Positions 33,700-44,912 of a stretch of 64,000 nt of DNA are shown piece after piece. Each line of letters starts with the position of its first letter. Position 1 is the first letter of the stretch. The DNA comes from Trachythela sp. YZ-2020 (Eukaryota > Cnidaria > Anthozoa > Malacalcyonacea > Clavulariidae). The position numbers were made by a program, and so were the translations under genes. The DNA lies in contig JADLSH010000256.1 in NCBI GenBank assembly GCA_016169945.1, positions 1 to 64,000 on the forward strand, written 5' to 3'. The notes under the pieces were generated by a model. It ran no database searches. It saw only the letters and a list, made by a program, of their open reading frames with translations, and had not been told where the DNA came from.

Positions 33700-35775
33700 T
33701 AACACAAAATCTTAAACATTTACTGGTGATTGCAGTTTTGTCACTCTATCAAAGCCAATGAACGAAAAATGAATAAATTCCGTAATGCGCGCTGACTGAC
33801 AGACTGGTGCCTAGTCTTCTTACTACACGCGCAGAGGTTCTTGGGATAGAGTCATCACACCTCCATATTTGAAAATTTTTTATTTTTGTTCTGTTAATCG
33901 AAATATCGAGCTCGAAATTTTATATTTTTGACCCAAGATAAACTGGATTTTCAGAAGCAATACATCGGCAACTACTGAATAATATTCAGGTAAGGTTATT
34001 GTTATGTTTTATATGTAATAGAGCGATTTTGTTAGAAAATATTTGCAATTTTCGTTCGTGAATGTTAAGCATGTTGTCCCCGTTTAAAATTTGAATTTTC
34101 CGCGACAATATATGAATTAAAACGCTGAAAATAATACAGTTCCAATTTAAAATTACTTCAGCAAATGCTACTATACAAAATCTTCAATTTTATTTGGGCT
34201 TTCAATGTTTATATTTACCAACTGTATATGACAGATTGGCAGTTAAATACTCAGAGGCCAGAGTCCATCTTGTCCTCAAAAATCAGGTACAAATTTCATA
34301 TAAGATTTTAATATAATTATGTTGATACATATGCAGTGAAAATGGAGAAAAAACAAAGTATTGCCTATTCTAAATATATTATTTGAGTTCAAGAGATTGC
34401 ATCCTTGTGACCTTGTCATCACTAACTGGTATACTGTCAACCAGAGTCATGTATCTAAATTCTGCTGTATTTTGTAAGCTGAAATGTTTCATCGATACTA
34501 ATAGGTCAGATTCGTATGACTTTTATATATTTTCACATATCCGAAACCTGTCCAAGAATGTAAAATCACTGAGCCCATTGTCCAACTACATGTAAATGTT
34601 CCAATGCCTGGTTGATATATTTTGATTGTGAGAAGTTTATGCACCAGTCAATGTAAATCCATGATGCTCTCATGCTACCGATAAGTGGATATTTGGCAGT
34701 ACCAGGAACATACTTTTACACAAAAATAGCTTGCTTCAATGATAGATGTTAAATTATATCAAGCCTATGTTCCAAGAGTAGAGAGGACTAACACTATGCC
34801 CTGCTTATCCATGTATCAGCAGCTTCCCCCTGGGGTCGACCCTTGGGGACCCATAGACATTTCCCAAACTGTGTTTGCATCCCATGGGGGTGGGAGGAAT
34901 GTCAAATTTGGTTCTCAAGCTAGCCGAAAACCCACAGGAAAGTACCCAGGAGATTTTGATTTAGAAACTCCCGAGTGTGAATTTGACGCATTGATTTTAT
35001 TATGAATTTATAGGATTGGTCTAGGGCCATTCATATTATACATTTCCTATCTTTTGCTACAAGTCATTGTTGAGGTACTGCCCTTGAGGGTTGTATTTAA
35101 TACCTGTATCTTGTACCCAGGGGAATTTGCTAAGGTTTGACTGGGTTAAAAAACCAATCCCCCTGTATCCCCGGGGGTCGACCCCAGGGGGAAGCCACTG
35201 ATACATGCATTTCCTAAGGGCAATAATGGCTGTGGTACAACATATCTATTTCTCACTCTACACTATGTGGTATCGACTAGTACTTCCTTCCCACATTCTA
35301 ATGGGGCCAGACAGAAGCAATGTGTGGATATGGAACTTATTGCCAGTGCCGGACACTTTGCAAAATATTGGGGGTGCGAACTTAGGTTGCCAACATATAA
35401 CCATCCTTTTGTTACTGCAAATATCCATTCTTAAAACTTTTTTCACTTAAATTTCATGCAAATGTACTTAAATTACAGCCTATCAAGGCTTTCGTGGTTG
35501 TAAAATCATAAATTGATACAGCTTTGTTACACAGTTAACCAGCTATCATTCAAAGGCTTTGAGAAATTATTCGGGGGGCGACTGGCCCCTCTACCGACTA
35601 CCGCCACTGCTTATTGCAAAATACTTTATTATTATATACTCTGTCTCAGTGATGAAGCTAGACATAGCAACTGGTTGTGCTATAGATGCATTTGCAAATT
35701 GTTGATTCTTTAATTATTGAAACCTTCAGAAATGCATTGTCTTTAGGCTATTTTAATGCATGCTTATTTGAATAG
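33700..35775. other. interior of the A/B region without a recognised gene
   Basis: No transposase motif is visible. The open frame 34739-35005 (88 codons) is unrecognised. Part of it (CTTCCCCCTGGGGTCGACCC near 34822) is mirrored near 35176-35198, so it may be repeat sequence. Confidence 0.35.
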
Positions 35776-35784
35776 TAAGAGCAG

Positions 35785-35856
35785 ATTCCATGGCTTCACT
35801 CCAGACAATTTGAGTAATCAAAGGGAGAGTAGGAGACTGGCTAGACATTATGTGCA
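35785..35856 (+). CDS. candidate internal exon, product unknown
   Basis: Between an acceptor-like TTTGAATAG and the donor CAG|GTAATG lies a frame reading SRFHGFTPDNLSNQRESRR, then LARHYVQ. A second candidate exon at about 36696-36830 follows TTTTCCATAG and reads ALVNNGEYGPDTGYPEDVDQ. Both lie between the inverted ends of elements A and B, so they may be exons of a transposase or captured gene. I do not recognise either. Confidence 0.3.
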
Positions 35857-35997
35857 GGTAATGCCATAAGCTATCTCTCTTGGATGAGAAAACCTCTGGT
35901 TGCAATAGGGACTTACAAAAATAACAATTATTAGAATTTTTGTATTTTTATGCTGTGAGAAGATTTGATACAGTATGTAGTTAACTAATTCAAGGTT

Positions 35998-36172
35998 ATG
36001 GCGGTTGACTGTTATGTAAAACTACCTGAAAAATACAATAAGATATTCAACATTTCGAGCGAAGGCCCTTCGTCTGGAAGTTAGTAGAAGCCCAGATGAA
36101 GGGCCTTCGCTCGAAACATCGAACTTCTTATTGTATTTTTCAGGTAGTATTACACAACAGTCAACCGCCGTA
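35998..36172. mobile_element. hairpin MITE (GAGCGAAGGCCCTTCG core)
   Basis: GGCGGTTGACTGTT...AAACTACCTGAAAAATAC at the left is mirrored at the right. The inner arms are TTTCGAGCGAAGGCCCTTCG and its complement. A solo end of the same family lies at about 36364-36392 (GGTAGTTTTACACAACAGTC). This type of short hairpin is often abundant in invertebrate genomes. Confidence 0.8.
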
Positions 36173-36692
36173 TTTGCTATACTCTACCCACACTGGCACC
36201 GCACAATCGAGATAATTGAAGGTTAACCGATTAATGTCCAATGCATTTTAAAACAGTGTATTAATTTTTATTCTCCTAAGATTCTATTGTGGCCAGATGT
36301 TTTGCTTAATCCAAGAGAGCTAGCTAATAGCACTACATAATGTCCAGTGAGTCTCCCAGTCTTTAGGTAGTTTTACACAACAGTCAACTGCTGAGTATCC
36401 CACTCTCCTTATAATAACTCAAATAAAGGTTTCAATAATTTAAAAAATATATTTGCATAGCATGGCTAGTTTCTAATGTCTAGCTTCACCACTGAGACAA
36501 AGTATATAATCTAGCTTGCTTTCTGCAGGACATTTGATGTTTGGCAAGTGCTATTTACTGCGGTACATTTAATGTTGTGCAAGTACTCTGACATCATACT
36601 TCATATTCTATGTTGGATGTGTAATCGTATTCTAGTTGAGTAGTTGTCTCTTACACCAATATCTACATTGACACTCACAATATTTTTTTCCA

Positions 36693-36830
36693 TAGCCCTC
36701 GTCAACAATGGAGAGTATGGTCCGGACACTGGGTACCCGGAGGATGTAGACCAGTTAATGATTATTTGGGAGAACCAAGTGTTTGTTGAATGCCCTGGTA
36801 CTGATGTGATCAACGCTGGTCGAGTCAACT
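36693..36830 (+). CDS. candidate exon in the A/B region, product unknown
   Basis: After the acceptor-like TTTTTTTCCATAG the plus strand is open for about 45 codons with a protein-like, acidic composition (GEYGPDTGYPEDVDQLMIIW). It reaches GGTACC just before the right end of element A. No donor is obvious. See the candidate exon at 35785. Confidence 0.3.
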
Positions 36831-37907
36831 GGTACCTTTTTTTACTCCATTTTTGGAGTAAAATTAACTCCTTGAAATTAACAGTGTATACAATCATATA
36901 GCCATCTGACAAGATACATGTATTTTAAAATATGGGGTAAATGGGTATTGACTACCATCAACTTGCAAAGTACAATATAACTCATTAGTTTATGTTTATG
37001 CAAGAATGTGATTACTATTGGTTGTTTGGATTACTATTGGTTGTTTGGATGTGATAAAATCACATTCTAGCAGAAACCTGGCCAATAATGTAGATACTGA
37101 GTTATAATGTACTTCATGGAGTTTCCAAACCATATATGATGAGTTCTATTAGCTGCGATGGCAATTACTGGTCATGCAATAATCAAATGCTAGTAAACCT
37201 GCATCGAGTTTAAGGCAATAGATTAAGTTTTGTAAGTTTTTAATAACACAAATAATTTAAAATTTGCATTGCATAGCATGCATGCATGCTAGTTTGCCAT
37301 TGTTAGTTTTGCCACTGTTAACTTGCATGTATATATGTGTGTGTAAACTAAGATTAATGTCAAACTTAAAAATATATATTTTTTAACTTTATTTTATCTT
37401 CACCAATTTTAGTTCCTATTAACAAGGGTCAATTTAGCTTTATTTGAAGTTATTATTATTATATATTACGAACGAAAATAACCTCAACGAAAGCTAAATT
37501 GGCCCTTTGATGGGGCCAAAGCTGGGACTGTTTTGGCCCCATCAAGAGGGCTGTAAATTTGGCCCCAGTTTGGGGTCAAAACAGCCCCACTAAAAGGGGC
37601 CGTTTTAGGGTCAAAATGTTGGCCCCATTTTTTGGGCCAAAACAGCCCCACTAAAATTGGCCCTTTTAATGGGGCTGTTTTGGCCCTTTTAATGGGGCTG
37701 TTTTGGCCCCATCAAGGGCTGTAATATTGGCCCCCATTTTGGGGCCAAAACAGCCCCACTAAAAGGGGCCGTCTCAGGGTCAAAATTTTGGCCCCATTTT
37801 TGGGGCCAAAATGGCCCCGAAAAAATTACTGTGTGGGCGTCGGGACTAGTTAAGGTATTTGCTAGTGATACAAAATTAAGAAGTTCCTGCTATTTAATTA
37901 GCTGACG

Positions 37908-37908
<1 letters not shown>

Positions 37909-37944
<36 letters not shown>

Positions 37945-37985
37945 ATTATTATTATTATTATTATATATTATTATTATATACTTAT
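37909..37985. repeat. (ATT)n microsatellite
   Basis: About 75 bases of ATT/TTA triplets with a few interruptions, directly before the R2-like reverse transcriptase fragment. Confidence 0.9.
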
Positions 37986-38034
37986 TATCAGCTTATATAC
38001 TGATTTTAAAACTTCAATAATTACATCTGAATTC

Positions 38035-39215
38035 CGTACCCCCTTCATATCAGTTGGTCGTGGCGTGCTGCAAGGTGATTGTCTTAGTCCTCTTCTGTTC
38101 AATATGTGTTTTAGCACATTTATCCAACATATAAAGGCTGAAAAATATCGTCAATTTGATTCTCCTTCCAGTTTCTCAATCCCATCCACTGGTTTCAATT
38201 TGCTGATGACGCTGCCGTAATAAGTATAGTCAAGAATCGGAAAATCAACATCTTCTGAACCGATTCTCTATTTGGTGTCAATGGTCCAACATGATAATTC
38301 GGGTTGATAAATGCAGTACCTTTGGCGTCAAAAAAGCTCTGACAAAATCAATCCAATATCTACCAAAACTCCTCATTGGTAACAAACTAATTCCAGCGAT
38401 CAATATTGGTGATAGTTTTCAATATTTGGGTCTGAACTAACCTCTCTCGTCGACGAACTAATGACTGATATTGATTCTAAACCACTTCATCCAAAAAATA
38501 AAATTCTCCTTTATAGTCGTTATATTTTATCTAAATTATCCTGGCATTTTACTGTTACTAGTCTGTCGAAAACTAGAGTCACCGAAAATATTGATTCTAA
38601 AGTGAACAGTTATATTCGTAAATGGCTTGAAATACCCATATCTGGAACACTTAGCACTGTATTTCTAACCCGAAACAAATTTGGCCTCAATATTTGTCCT
38701 CCGTCCATCAAATTCATACAATGCCAAACCGTTCTCCGCACAGCTCTTAAAACATCTCCAAACCACGAAATCAATCAACTTTGGAAGTCAACTAGCAACA
38801 ACAAAAATATTCAGTATGATGTCTATAACTCCACCAAACAAGTTCTTAAGGACTTTCGCTCTGAACAAGAGGATAGACTTCTCAATCATTTAACCTGTCA
38901 AGGCTCTTTCTTCACTAATATTACAAAGTTCTCTCTAGCACAGCTGACGAAAATGTGGTGTGCATCCCAATCAAATCTGCCGAAAAATATATTTAATTTT
39001 ACCGTACGATACATAAATAACTCTCTTCCAACGCGCCAAAACCTTGCAAGATGGGGTATATTACCAACGTCAGACTGTTCCCATTGCCTAGCCCCTGAAA
39101 CACTTTTACATGTGGTAGCGGGTTGCCAGTCATATCTGGAACGATTCACGTGGAGGCATGATTCTATTTTAAACTTCCTTGCGACGAACCTACTGATTTG
39201 GTGGCTGAAGCAATG
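38035..39215 (+). pseudogene. R2-like non-LTR retrotransposon fragment (RT end and CCHC/RLE region)
   Basis: Near 38068 the plus strand reads GVLQGDCLSPLLFN, the RT block preceding the catalytic box. Several stops follow. From 38461 a 256-codon frame is open. It covers the RT thumb and linker and a CCHC motif at about 39070-39120 (C-x2-C-x7-H-x4-C in CSHCLAPETLLHVVAGC), then FTWRHDSILNFLA. A C-terminal CCHC followed by a conserved RHNSIL block precedes the restriction-like endonuclease in R2/NeSL-type elements. The element is truncated at both ends and its 3' side is replaced by the MADF hairpin at 39190. Confidence 0.7.
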
Positions 39216-39415
39216 TTGGAAGACAAGATAGCTGATATTTGGCCGGACTATCCTTGTCTATACGACGTAAGGTGTCCTGAATTTAAAAATCGAGATATGC
39301 GCGATAAATCTATGCACGAAATGGCTGGAAAACTTGGAAAAACAGACAAGGATAGTCCGGCCAAATATCAGCTATCTTGTCTTCCAACATTGCTTCAGCC
39401 ACCAAATCACTACTC
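39190..39415. pseudogene. MADF-domain exon in a snap-back inverted duplication
   Basis: On the plus strand, about 39192-39340 encodes MLEDKIADIWPDYPCLY, then FKNRDMRDKSMHEMAGKLG, the start of a MADF (Adf-1-type Myb/SANT-like DNA-binding) domain. Its first 66 bases recur inverted at about 39344-39411. The inverted copy continues on the minus strand into an intact start, ATGGCGGCGAGTAGTGAT (M-A-A-S-S-D-L-V-A-E-A), with a CpG-containing upstream region to about 39480. The original gene therefore probably ran leftwards on the minus strand, and its exon was folded back. It could be a host MADF factor or the second protein of a PIF/Harbinger element. Confidence 0.6.
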
Positions 39416-39479
39416 GCCGCCATTTTATTTGTGGCGATTAGCACTTATACGCATGCGTATTCGTATGACATTGTAAGGC

Positions 39480-40810
39480 GATAGCTTTGCACGCGCGCAC
39501 ACTTGGAGGAAATGTTCACCCTGTTGAATATCAGGTGCCGATGGCACGCGTGAACAATAGCGCTCAAAACGCCACCGCACACTGGGGGAACTTGCTTACG
39601 CCAACAGTCACGAGTGAAACTTTGCTAAGCTGATAGCTCTAGTGTGCGGCGGGCTTTACCGTTTGGGCTTTGTCCAATAAATCAATTAAATAAAATAAAA
39701 TTTAGCTCCGGTAACGTCGCCAAGTGGGAATGGCGGAATGCTGTATTATGCATTGGCTTTATACATTCTTTACTGTTAAACCGCGAGCGGTAATCGAAGC
39801 CGGGTCTGTCGAGAATCGCCAACGTACTTTTCTCGTTATATTCACTCAAAGTCAAAGAATTTATTTACATTTTTGGATTGGATTGATATTTTTTCTGCTG
39901 AGAAGAATGCTTCCCTCTGTTAACTTGACAAGTGGAAACACTCGTGTCTGCACCAATCAACGCGTTAGGGATGTATCACGTGGTATAGTAATTTGATTCT
40001 ATATTCACATCATGCGCCAAATTCGATATTTTTAATATTTTGCTTTCAAAGGTTCAAGGAGAGGAGAGTTTTATCCAAATTTTCTTTTATATATATTCAC
40101 GAAAACCAGACAAATTACACGGATTTTGTTGCGAAGGTATGTTTATTGTTATTTGCTATTTTGTGTACGATTATTTACTCGATAGGTGGTTATATTTTCT
40201 ATTAAAGACTGTATACAAATCACTTCGACGCACTGAGGTCAAAATGAAATCGTCTTGAGTTGCATACAGTAAATTTTCGAGTAATTTCTTCTAGCAGAAG
40301 TATATAACTTAGTTTATTGTTTCCCAAATTTTGATTTAGGCAATTGACGGTCTGATTGAGGAGTGCTGCCGCTGCTGTGTAAAGACAAACGCGGTTAAAG
40401 TGCCTGAAGGTAAGACGAATATTCCTATGTTTTGTTGCCATTTTAATTTGTATATAAGATTTAGTATTCGTATCGTGAATAGTTAGGTATTCAAATTGTT
40501 TTATAACCAGTGACCTACTGGAACTAATCTGTATATGTAATAATTTTTAATAGTAGATGATTTTTGCATAAAATTCAAGTTAGATAGGATTTCCTTTAGC
40601 AGGGTTAGTGACCAAGAGAGTCATAGAAAGCAAGGGTTTACATGATTTAGGGTGATGCTACTGACACAGTTATGTTACCTCGGTTAAGGAAAACACTGCA
40701 TGGTCATGAAGCATGCTGTATTTGAAAATGACACGGCTTAGGTGATATTGCTTAAAATATTCACCAGGTTGATATGCATACCATATTGACATTCATACCA
40801 AATATAATAT
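39480..40810. other. gene-free stretch
   Basis: 39480-39720 is probably the 5' flank of the MADF start read on the minus strand. Beyond that I see no supported gene; short frames near 39724-40258 are unrecognised. Confidence 0.35.
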
Positions 40811-40812
40811 AT

Positions 40813-40987
40813 GAATTGAAGGGTTTTGTAGATGGAAAATTATTGAGTGTAAAGTATATACATTTATTAGACCTAACCAGGAACAGCTGCGAAAAATGCA
40901 ACTATAGATCCCTGGCAGGAATTGAATCCGCGGCCCTGCGATTCCGGTGCAGCGCTCTAACCAACTGAGCTGCAGAGTCCAGTTGTC
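40813..40987 (-). repeat. tRNA-derived SINE, copy 1
   Basis: Read on the minus strand it begins GGACTCTGCAGCTCAGTTGG (A box) and continues to a B-box-like GATTCAATTCC. A tail then runs to GTCTAATAAATGTATATAC and ends CAAAACCCTTCAATTC. The tRNA-like head is not a functional tRNA. A second copy lies 100 bases downstream in the same orientation. Confidence 0.75.
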
Positions 40988-41086
40988 GAGCTCTAACCAC
41001 AAGTTCATGTATATATACTAGGGTACTGCCATGCTAAGTTGTGGGTAAATATCTAGATTTGTTGGCATCTCACTCGATAGAATAAT

Positions 41087-41260
41087 AATTGAAGGGTTTT
41101 GTAAATGGAAAATTATTGAGTGTAAATTATATACATTTATTAGACCTAACCAGGAACAGCTGTGAAAAATGCAACTATAGGTCCCTGGCAGGAATTGAAC
41201 TGCGGACCTGCGATTCTGGTGCAGCTCTCTAACCAACTGAGCTACAGAGTCCAGTTGTCC
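41087..41260 (-). repeat. tRNA-derived SINE, copy 2
   Basis: Same family and orientation as the copy at 40813, with about 10 percent differences. The A box is TAGCTCAGTTGG (exact consensus) and the B box region is GTTCAATTCC. The two copies plus the shared GTCCAGTTGTC at their heads suggest tandem duplication or insertion into the same site. Confidence 0.75.
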
Positions 41261-42017
41261 ATTGTTTGACGAAAATTGTTTGACGAAAATGAAGCAACTG
41301 AAATTAAACTATTCGTATTCAGACATGAATTTAAGCATTTTAGAAAGTTCCGAGGTAAGATAATACTTGATCAAAGCCCTTTATATAGACTAAATAAATG
41401 GAAAATATAACTTCTAAAATTAAATTTGCTCATTATAAGCCATAAATTTTGGAATTTTAGGCAGTGCTTGAATTATTAAATTTGAGAACAAAATTAGACT
41501 TATGGCAGCCAATCAAATGAAATTCTTTTTTTTAAGTTGAAAAACAATTGTCAACGCATGCGTGTTGCGGAAGATCCTAACAAAACATGAAAATATAAAA
41601 AAAAAGCCAAAGGCAAAGCAAAGTTGTTTTACAGCTTTCAAAAAACAAAGTTTGTCAGTAATAATACACTGAGTCGCCAGGCATTAATGTGCAAGAACTT
41701 GGGATGTTCAAGAAAAGCAAATAGGAACTTGTAAATTAAAACTGCTGCCAACCGAATTGTTTCGCAAAGCAAATATGCTTCTGAGTAAATATATTTTTCG
41801 AACAAACCCGAAGGTATTTTTCGAACAAACGCGATATTTTTCTGGCAATATTGAAAGAAGGCATTTCAAAGCTCTCGTGAGGTAATTCGTTTTACTTCAT
41901 TGTACAATATCATGTTTGCGGCTTTATGCCAAACTATATCTTGAAAACCATTTTAATAGCTATAGGCGTAGTACTTCTATTGTAAAATTGGCCGAAGACC
42001 GACGTAGTTTACAGTAT
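41261..42017. other. gene-free stretch
   Basis: No gene or known repeat recognised. A short tandem of ATATTTTTCGAACAAAC occurs near 41790-41830. Confidence 0.4.
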
Positions 42018-42522
42018 TAGACAGATTTAGATCGAGGACGTGAACGTCAAGACGACGTCAAATTATCGCGCGAAGTCTGGGTCGAGGACGTTGTCGTGTT
42101 GTTGACAAAAACAGATTTAGATAAGTTTCTAGGACGTCAAGACGACGTCGAATATTATATTTTTTGCTTCGAAAATGCATCTTTGTTATGAAATACCTAC
42201 AAATATTAATCAACCTCAAGGGAAGGACTTGACTTGTGTGATATTGAAGAAAAGGTTTTAATACTATGCGAATTAAGGCACTTTTTGGCCAGAGACAGAG
42301 TATATTTAAACTGTATTATTATTTTACGAACCAATTATAAATACAATTTATATATAAAATACCAAAGACATAAAATTTAACTATTCTTTCGATATTTTCT
42401 TTGAGATTGTTCACAAAACTGTACGTTTTTGAAATATATTTTAGTCGTTAAATATCGTGATGCTGTCTTGATATATTTTAGTTATAGTGTTTTGACTGAT
42501 CGTAAATGTCAGTTTTGATAAA

Positions 42523-43597
42523 ATGTCGCACGGTTTACAATCTGTTCGTGATGCTTTAATTCTTGCCCGAGCTGAGCAATATATCACTGATGCTGAGTTT
42601 ATTTTGTTGGACGATTATAACTGGTCAAAACCGTTATTCCCATACTTGGAAATTCGAGCCATTCAATGTGGATACTTGGGATGACGAGGAATGCAGGACT
42701 GAATTGCGTTTTGCCAAGAGAGACCTGCCTTTGTTGAAGCAGTTGCTTGGAGTTCCTGAGAAGATTAGCTGTCATCAAGGAACAAGTTGTTCTGGAGAGG
42801 AAGCACTGTGCATTTTGTTTAAGCGATTTGCATATCCATGCAGGTACACTGACATGGTAAGCCGGTTCGGGAGGAATCCAACAGAGATGTGCTTAATATT
42901 CAATGAACTGCTGGATCTGGTGTATGAACAACATCATCATCGCCTTGAAAGTTGGAATCAGCCTTTTCTGTCACCAGAGATGCTTCAAAGTTATGCTGAT
43001 GTCATTCATAACAAGGGTGCCCCACTGGAAAACTGCTTTGGGTTTGTGGATGGAACTGTTCGGCAAATTGCACGACCAAAATACAATCAAAGGATTATGT
43101 ACAATGGTCACAAGAGGGTTCATGCAATCAAATTTCAAAGTATTGTTCTACCAAATGGTCTCATTGGAAACCTTGCTGGACCCTTTGAAGGTAAACGCCA
43201 TGATAGTACAATGCTGAATGAATCTGGTCTCCTAACCAATCTGGAGCAGGTTGCCTTCTACAACAACCATCCACTCTGTTTATATGGTGACCCAGCTTAC
43301 CCGTTGAGAGTTCACCTGCAGGCACCATTCAGGAATGTCGAGCTAACACCTGAGATGAGAGAGTTTAATAAAGAGATGAGTCGGGTGAGAGTTTCTGTCG
43401 AGTGGATGTTTGGGAACATTACAAAGTATTTTAAGTTTGTGGATTTTAAAAGGCAAATGAAATTAAATTTGAGTCCAATTGGAAAGATTTACTCTGTGGC
43501 TGCATTATTGCAGAATGCTCACACCTGTTTGTATGGGAATCTTGTATCTGATTTTTTTGACCTCCAACAACCTTACATCCATGAATATTTCTGGTAA
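42523..43597 (+). pseudogene. PIF/Harbinger DDE transposase, one frameshift
   Basis: The natural start is ATG at 42523 (MSHGLQSVRDALILARAEQY), in a frame that reaches NWSKPLFPYLEI. The reading then shifts near 42650 to the long frame (EPFNVDTWDDEECRTELRFA) that runs to the stop at 43597. The DDE_Tnp_4 nuclease core is complete: D in FVDGT (about residue 163 of the long frame), D in YGDPAY (243), E in VEWMFG (280), with the GKRHDS block at 210-215. In this family the transposase cuts and joins DNA together with a Myb/SANT-like partner. Total length near 355 residues is normal. Only the single frame break appears to disable it, so this copy is young or contains a sequence error. Confidence 0.85.
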
Positions 43598-44179
43598 TGC
43601 ATAACCATATTGGTTTGAGTAAGGGTACCGGTTGAGCTGGACTGCCTGTTGCTGCCACTGCCAAATATACTGGCAATACCCTACCATTGAGACAAGTAAA
43701 ATGGTCAGGCGTTAGACATAGTAACTACTAAAGTAAATTTACCAAATAAACACAAAATCTTATGGGAATTTCTTGCAAATGCTTGCCCGCCTTATATAAA
43801 GCAAATGACGAACAAAGCGAGCTAGTCCTGTTTGCACAGTCAGCCCAGCTCATATACATACTATGTGACTGGAAATTGTCCCAATAAATGTTCACTGTCT
43901 CTAATAATGGTTATGAGTACATTACAAATAAAAGTATATGCATTCAAATAAAAGTATTTGCCACTGGCCAGGATAAAATGATACAATAAGAATGTGTGTG
44001 CATCATTGCCTGTAGAAAAGTTTATTCTAGTATTGATTACAAGTAAACAATTAATTTATTTAAAGAACCTGTTTTTGAAACATATATACAAGATAACCTA
44101 ATTTCATAATTTGAAAGTTTTTAGATAATTATTAATAATGTTAATAATTTGTACATAACATTGTACATGATGTACATGA

Positions 44180-44590
44180 TTAATTAATTTTTTTTTGAAA
44201 TATGTTTGCCAACATTTGTGTTTGCTGTTGCTGTTGTTGCAATAGAGCCATCATTCGTTGCTGCATCTGTTGTTGTTGCTGTTGCTGTTGTTGCATTTGC
44301 TGTTGCAGACCCTGCTCAGACAGCTTCATTTGCATGCCAAATTGCTGTTGATTCTGCTGCATAACTTGCATCATTTCCCTATGTTGCAAACTTTGTGCTT
44401 CCATAAACTCTCTTTTCTCAGCCTGCTTCAATTCCTTTTCTCCTTTCTCCAGCTCTACTCTCTCTTGCAACCATTCCATCATGTCTCCGGATCTTCTTCT
44501 CTTTTGTGCTGGTTTACTGCTTCCACTCGCCTCTCCTATCCTTTTCCTTGTTTGCCCCAACCTCTCCATTGCTCTTTCCCTCATCTCCAA
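44180..44590 (-). CDS. Harbinger second protein, C-terminal exon (Gln-rich coiled coil)
   Basis: A 136-codon minus-strand frame. The N-terminal third is basic (KPAQKRRRSGD, a likely nuclear localisation signal). A helical Glu/Lys region follows, then a long Gln/Met-rich coiled coil (runs of Q between about residues 98 and 127). PIF/Harbinger elements carry a second gene, often facing the transposase, encoding a Myb/SANT-like protein needed for nuclear import and DNA binding. No Myb domain is visible in this exon. An acceptor-like TATTTAG stands just upstream (about 44613), and a candidate upstream exon near 45000-45060 ends at a GTATAC donor. The upstream part is unresolved. Confidence 0.6.
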   Translation of the reverse strand: MEMRERAMERLGQTRKRIGEASGSSKPAQKRRRSGDMMEWLQERVELEKGEKELKQAEKREFMEAQSLQHREMMQVMQQNQQQFGMQMKLSEQGLQQQMQQQQQQQQQMQQRMMALLQQQQQQTQMLANIFQKKIN

Positions 44591-44673
44591 TAATACTAAA
44601 TACTAGTAATTTATCAGTAGTTGCATACCACAAGGTAGCATGGAAGCACTATATTAAACAACTTGCACCTCTG

Positions 44674-44912
44674 GGGCCGGTTGTTCAAAAGCCGGTTAAC
44701 GCTAACCCCGGGTTAATTTTTAATCTGCTGTTCTGGTTTGTACACTTCTACACGTTTGTTTATTTCAAAACTTTATAAACAAAAACTTTTATCGCCCAGT
44801 ACAAGGTTGATAGAAAAAAGTATTCATATTAATATAACCGATGTCTGGAAACTTGTATGAAAGTTACCACTAACCCAGGGTTAAGTTAACCGGCTTTTGA
44901 ACAACCGGGCCC
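44674..44912. mobile_element. MITE with GGGCCGGTTGTTC ends
   Basis: GGGCCGGTTGTTCAAAAGCC is mirrored at the right end by GGCTTTTGAACAACCGGGCC. Just inside are GGTTAA-type repeats in both directions. It shares its first ten bases and design with the element at 16425. It lies in the presumed intron of the Harbinger second gene. Loose pieces with the same AACCCAGG/GGGTTAA motif occur near 45960-46075. Confidence 0.75.

Larger units (their letters stand above)
32381..36890. mobile_element. element A: CACTG-ended transposon with palindromic GGAGT/ACTCC subterminal array
   Basis: The left end CACTGTTAATTTCAAGGAGT (32383) is repeated in inverted form at the right end, finishing at 36886. TA stands on both sides. 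Inside the left end, up to about 32645, are about a dozen GGAGTAAAATTACTCC-like palindromes in both directions. The right end has only about two. CACT-type ends with 2-bp TA duplication and subterminal short repeats fit the CMC group (CACTA/Mirage/Chapaev); that is inference. The insertion interrupts the stalk-membrane gene at 32380. Confidence 0.6.
32693..37834. mobile_element. element B: GGGGCC/GGCCCC palindrome arrays with inverted ends
   Basis: CACAGTAATTTTTT followed by GGGGCCATTTTGGCCCC (32695) is mirrored at 37800-37832. Each end carries an array of GGGGCCGTTTTGGCCCC-like palindromes: left to about 33175, right from about 37490. The arrays are longer and more regular than those of element A. 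The pair interleaves with element A rather than nesting in it, so at least one of the two pairs may not be a single insertion. Confidence 0.6.

Noticed and set aside
40920..41250. Possible functional tRNA genes
   Set aside because: A and B boxes are present, but the cloverleaf is not kept and both sequences continue into a shared non-tRNA tail, so they are SINE heads.
44258..44593. Leu-rich plus-strand frame opposite the Gln-rich protein
   Set aside because: It is the antisense of CAG/CTG-type glutamine codons; the minus-strand reading fits the known second gene of Harbinger elements.
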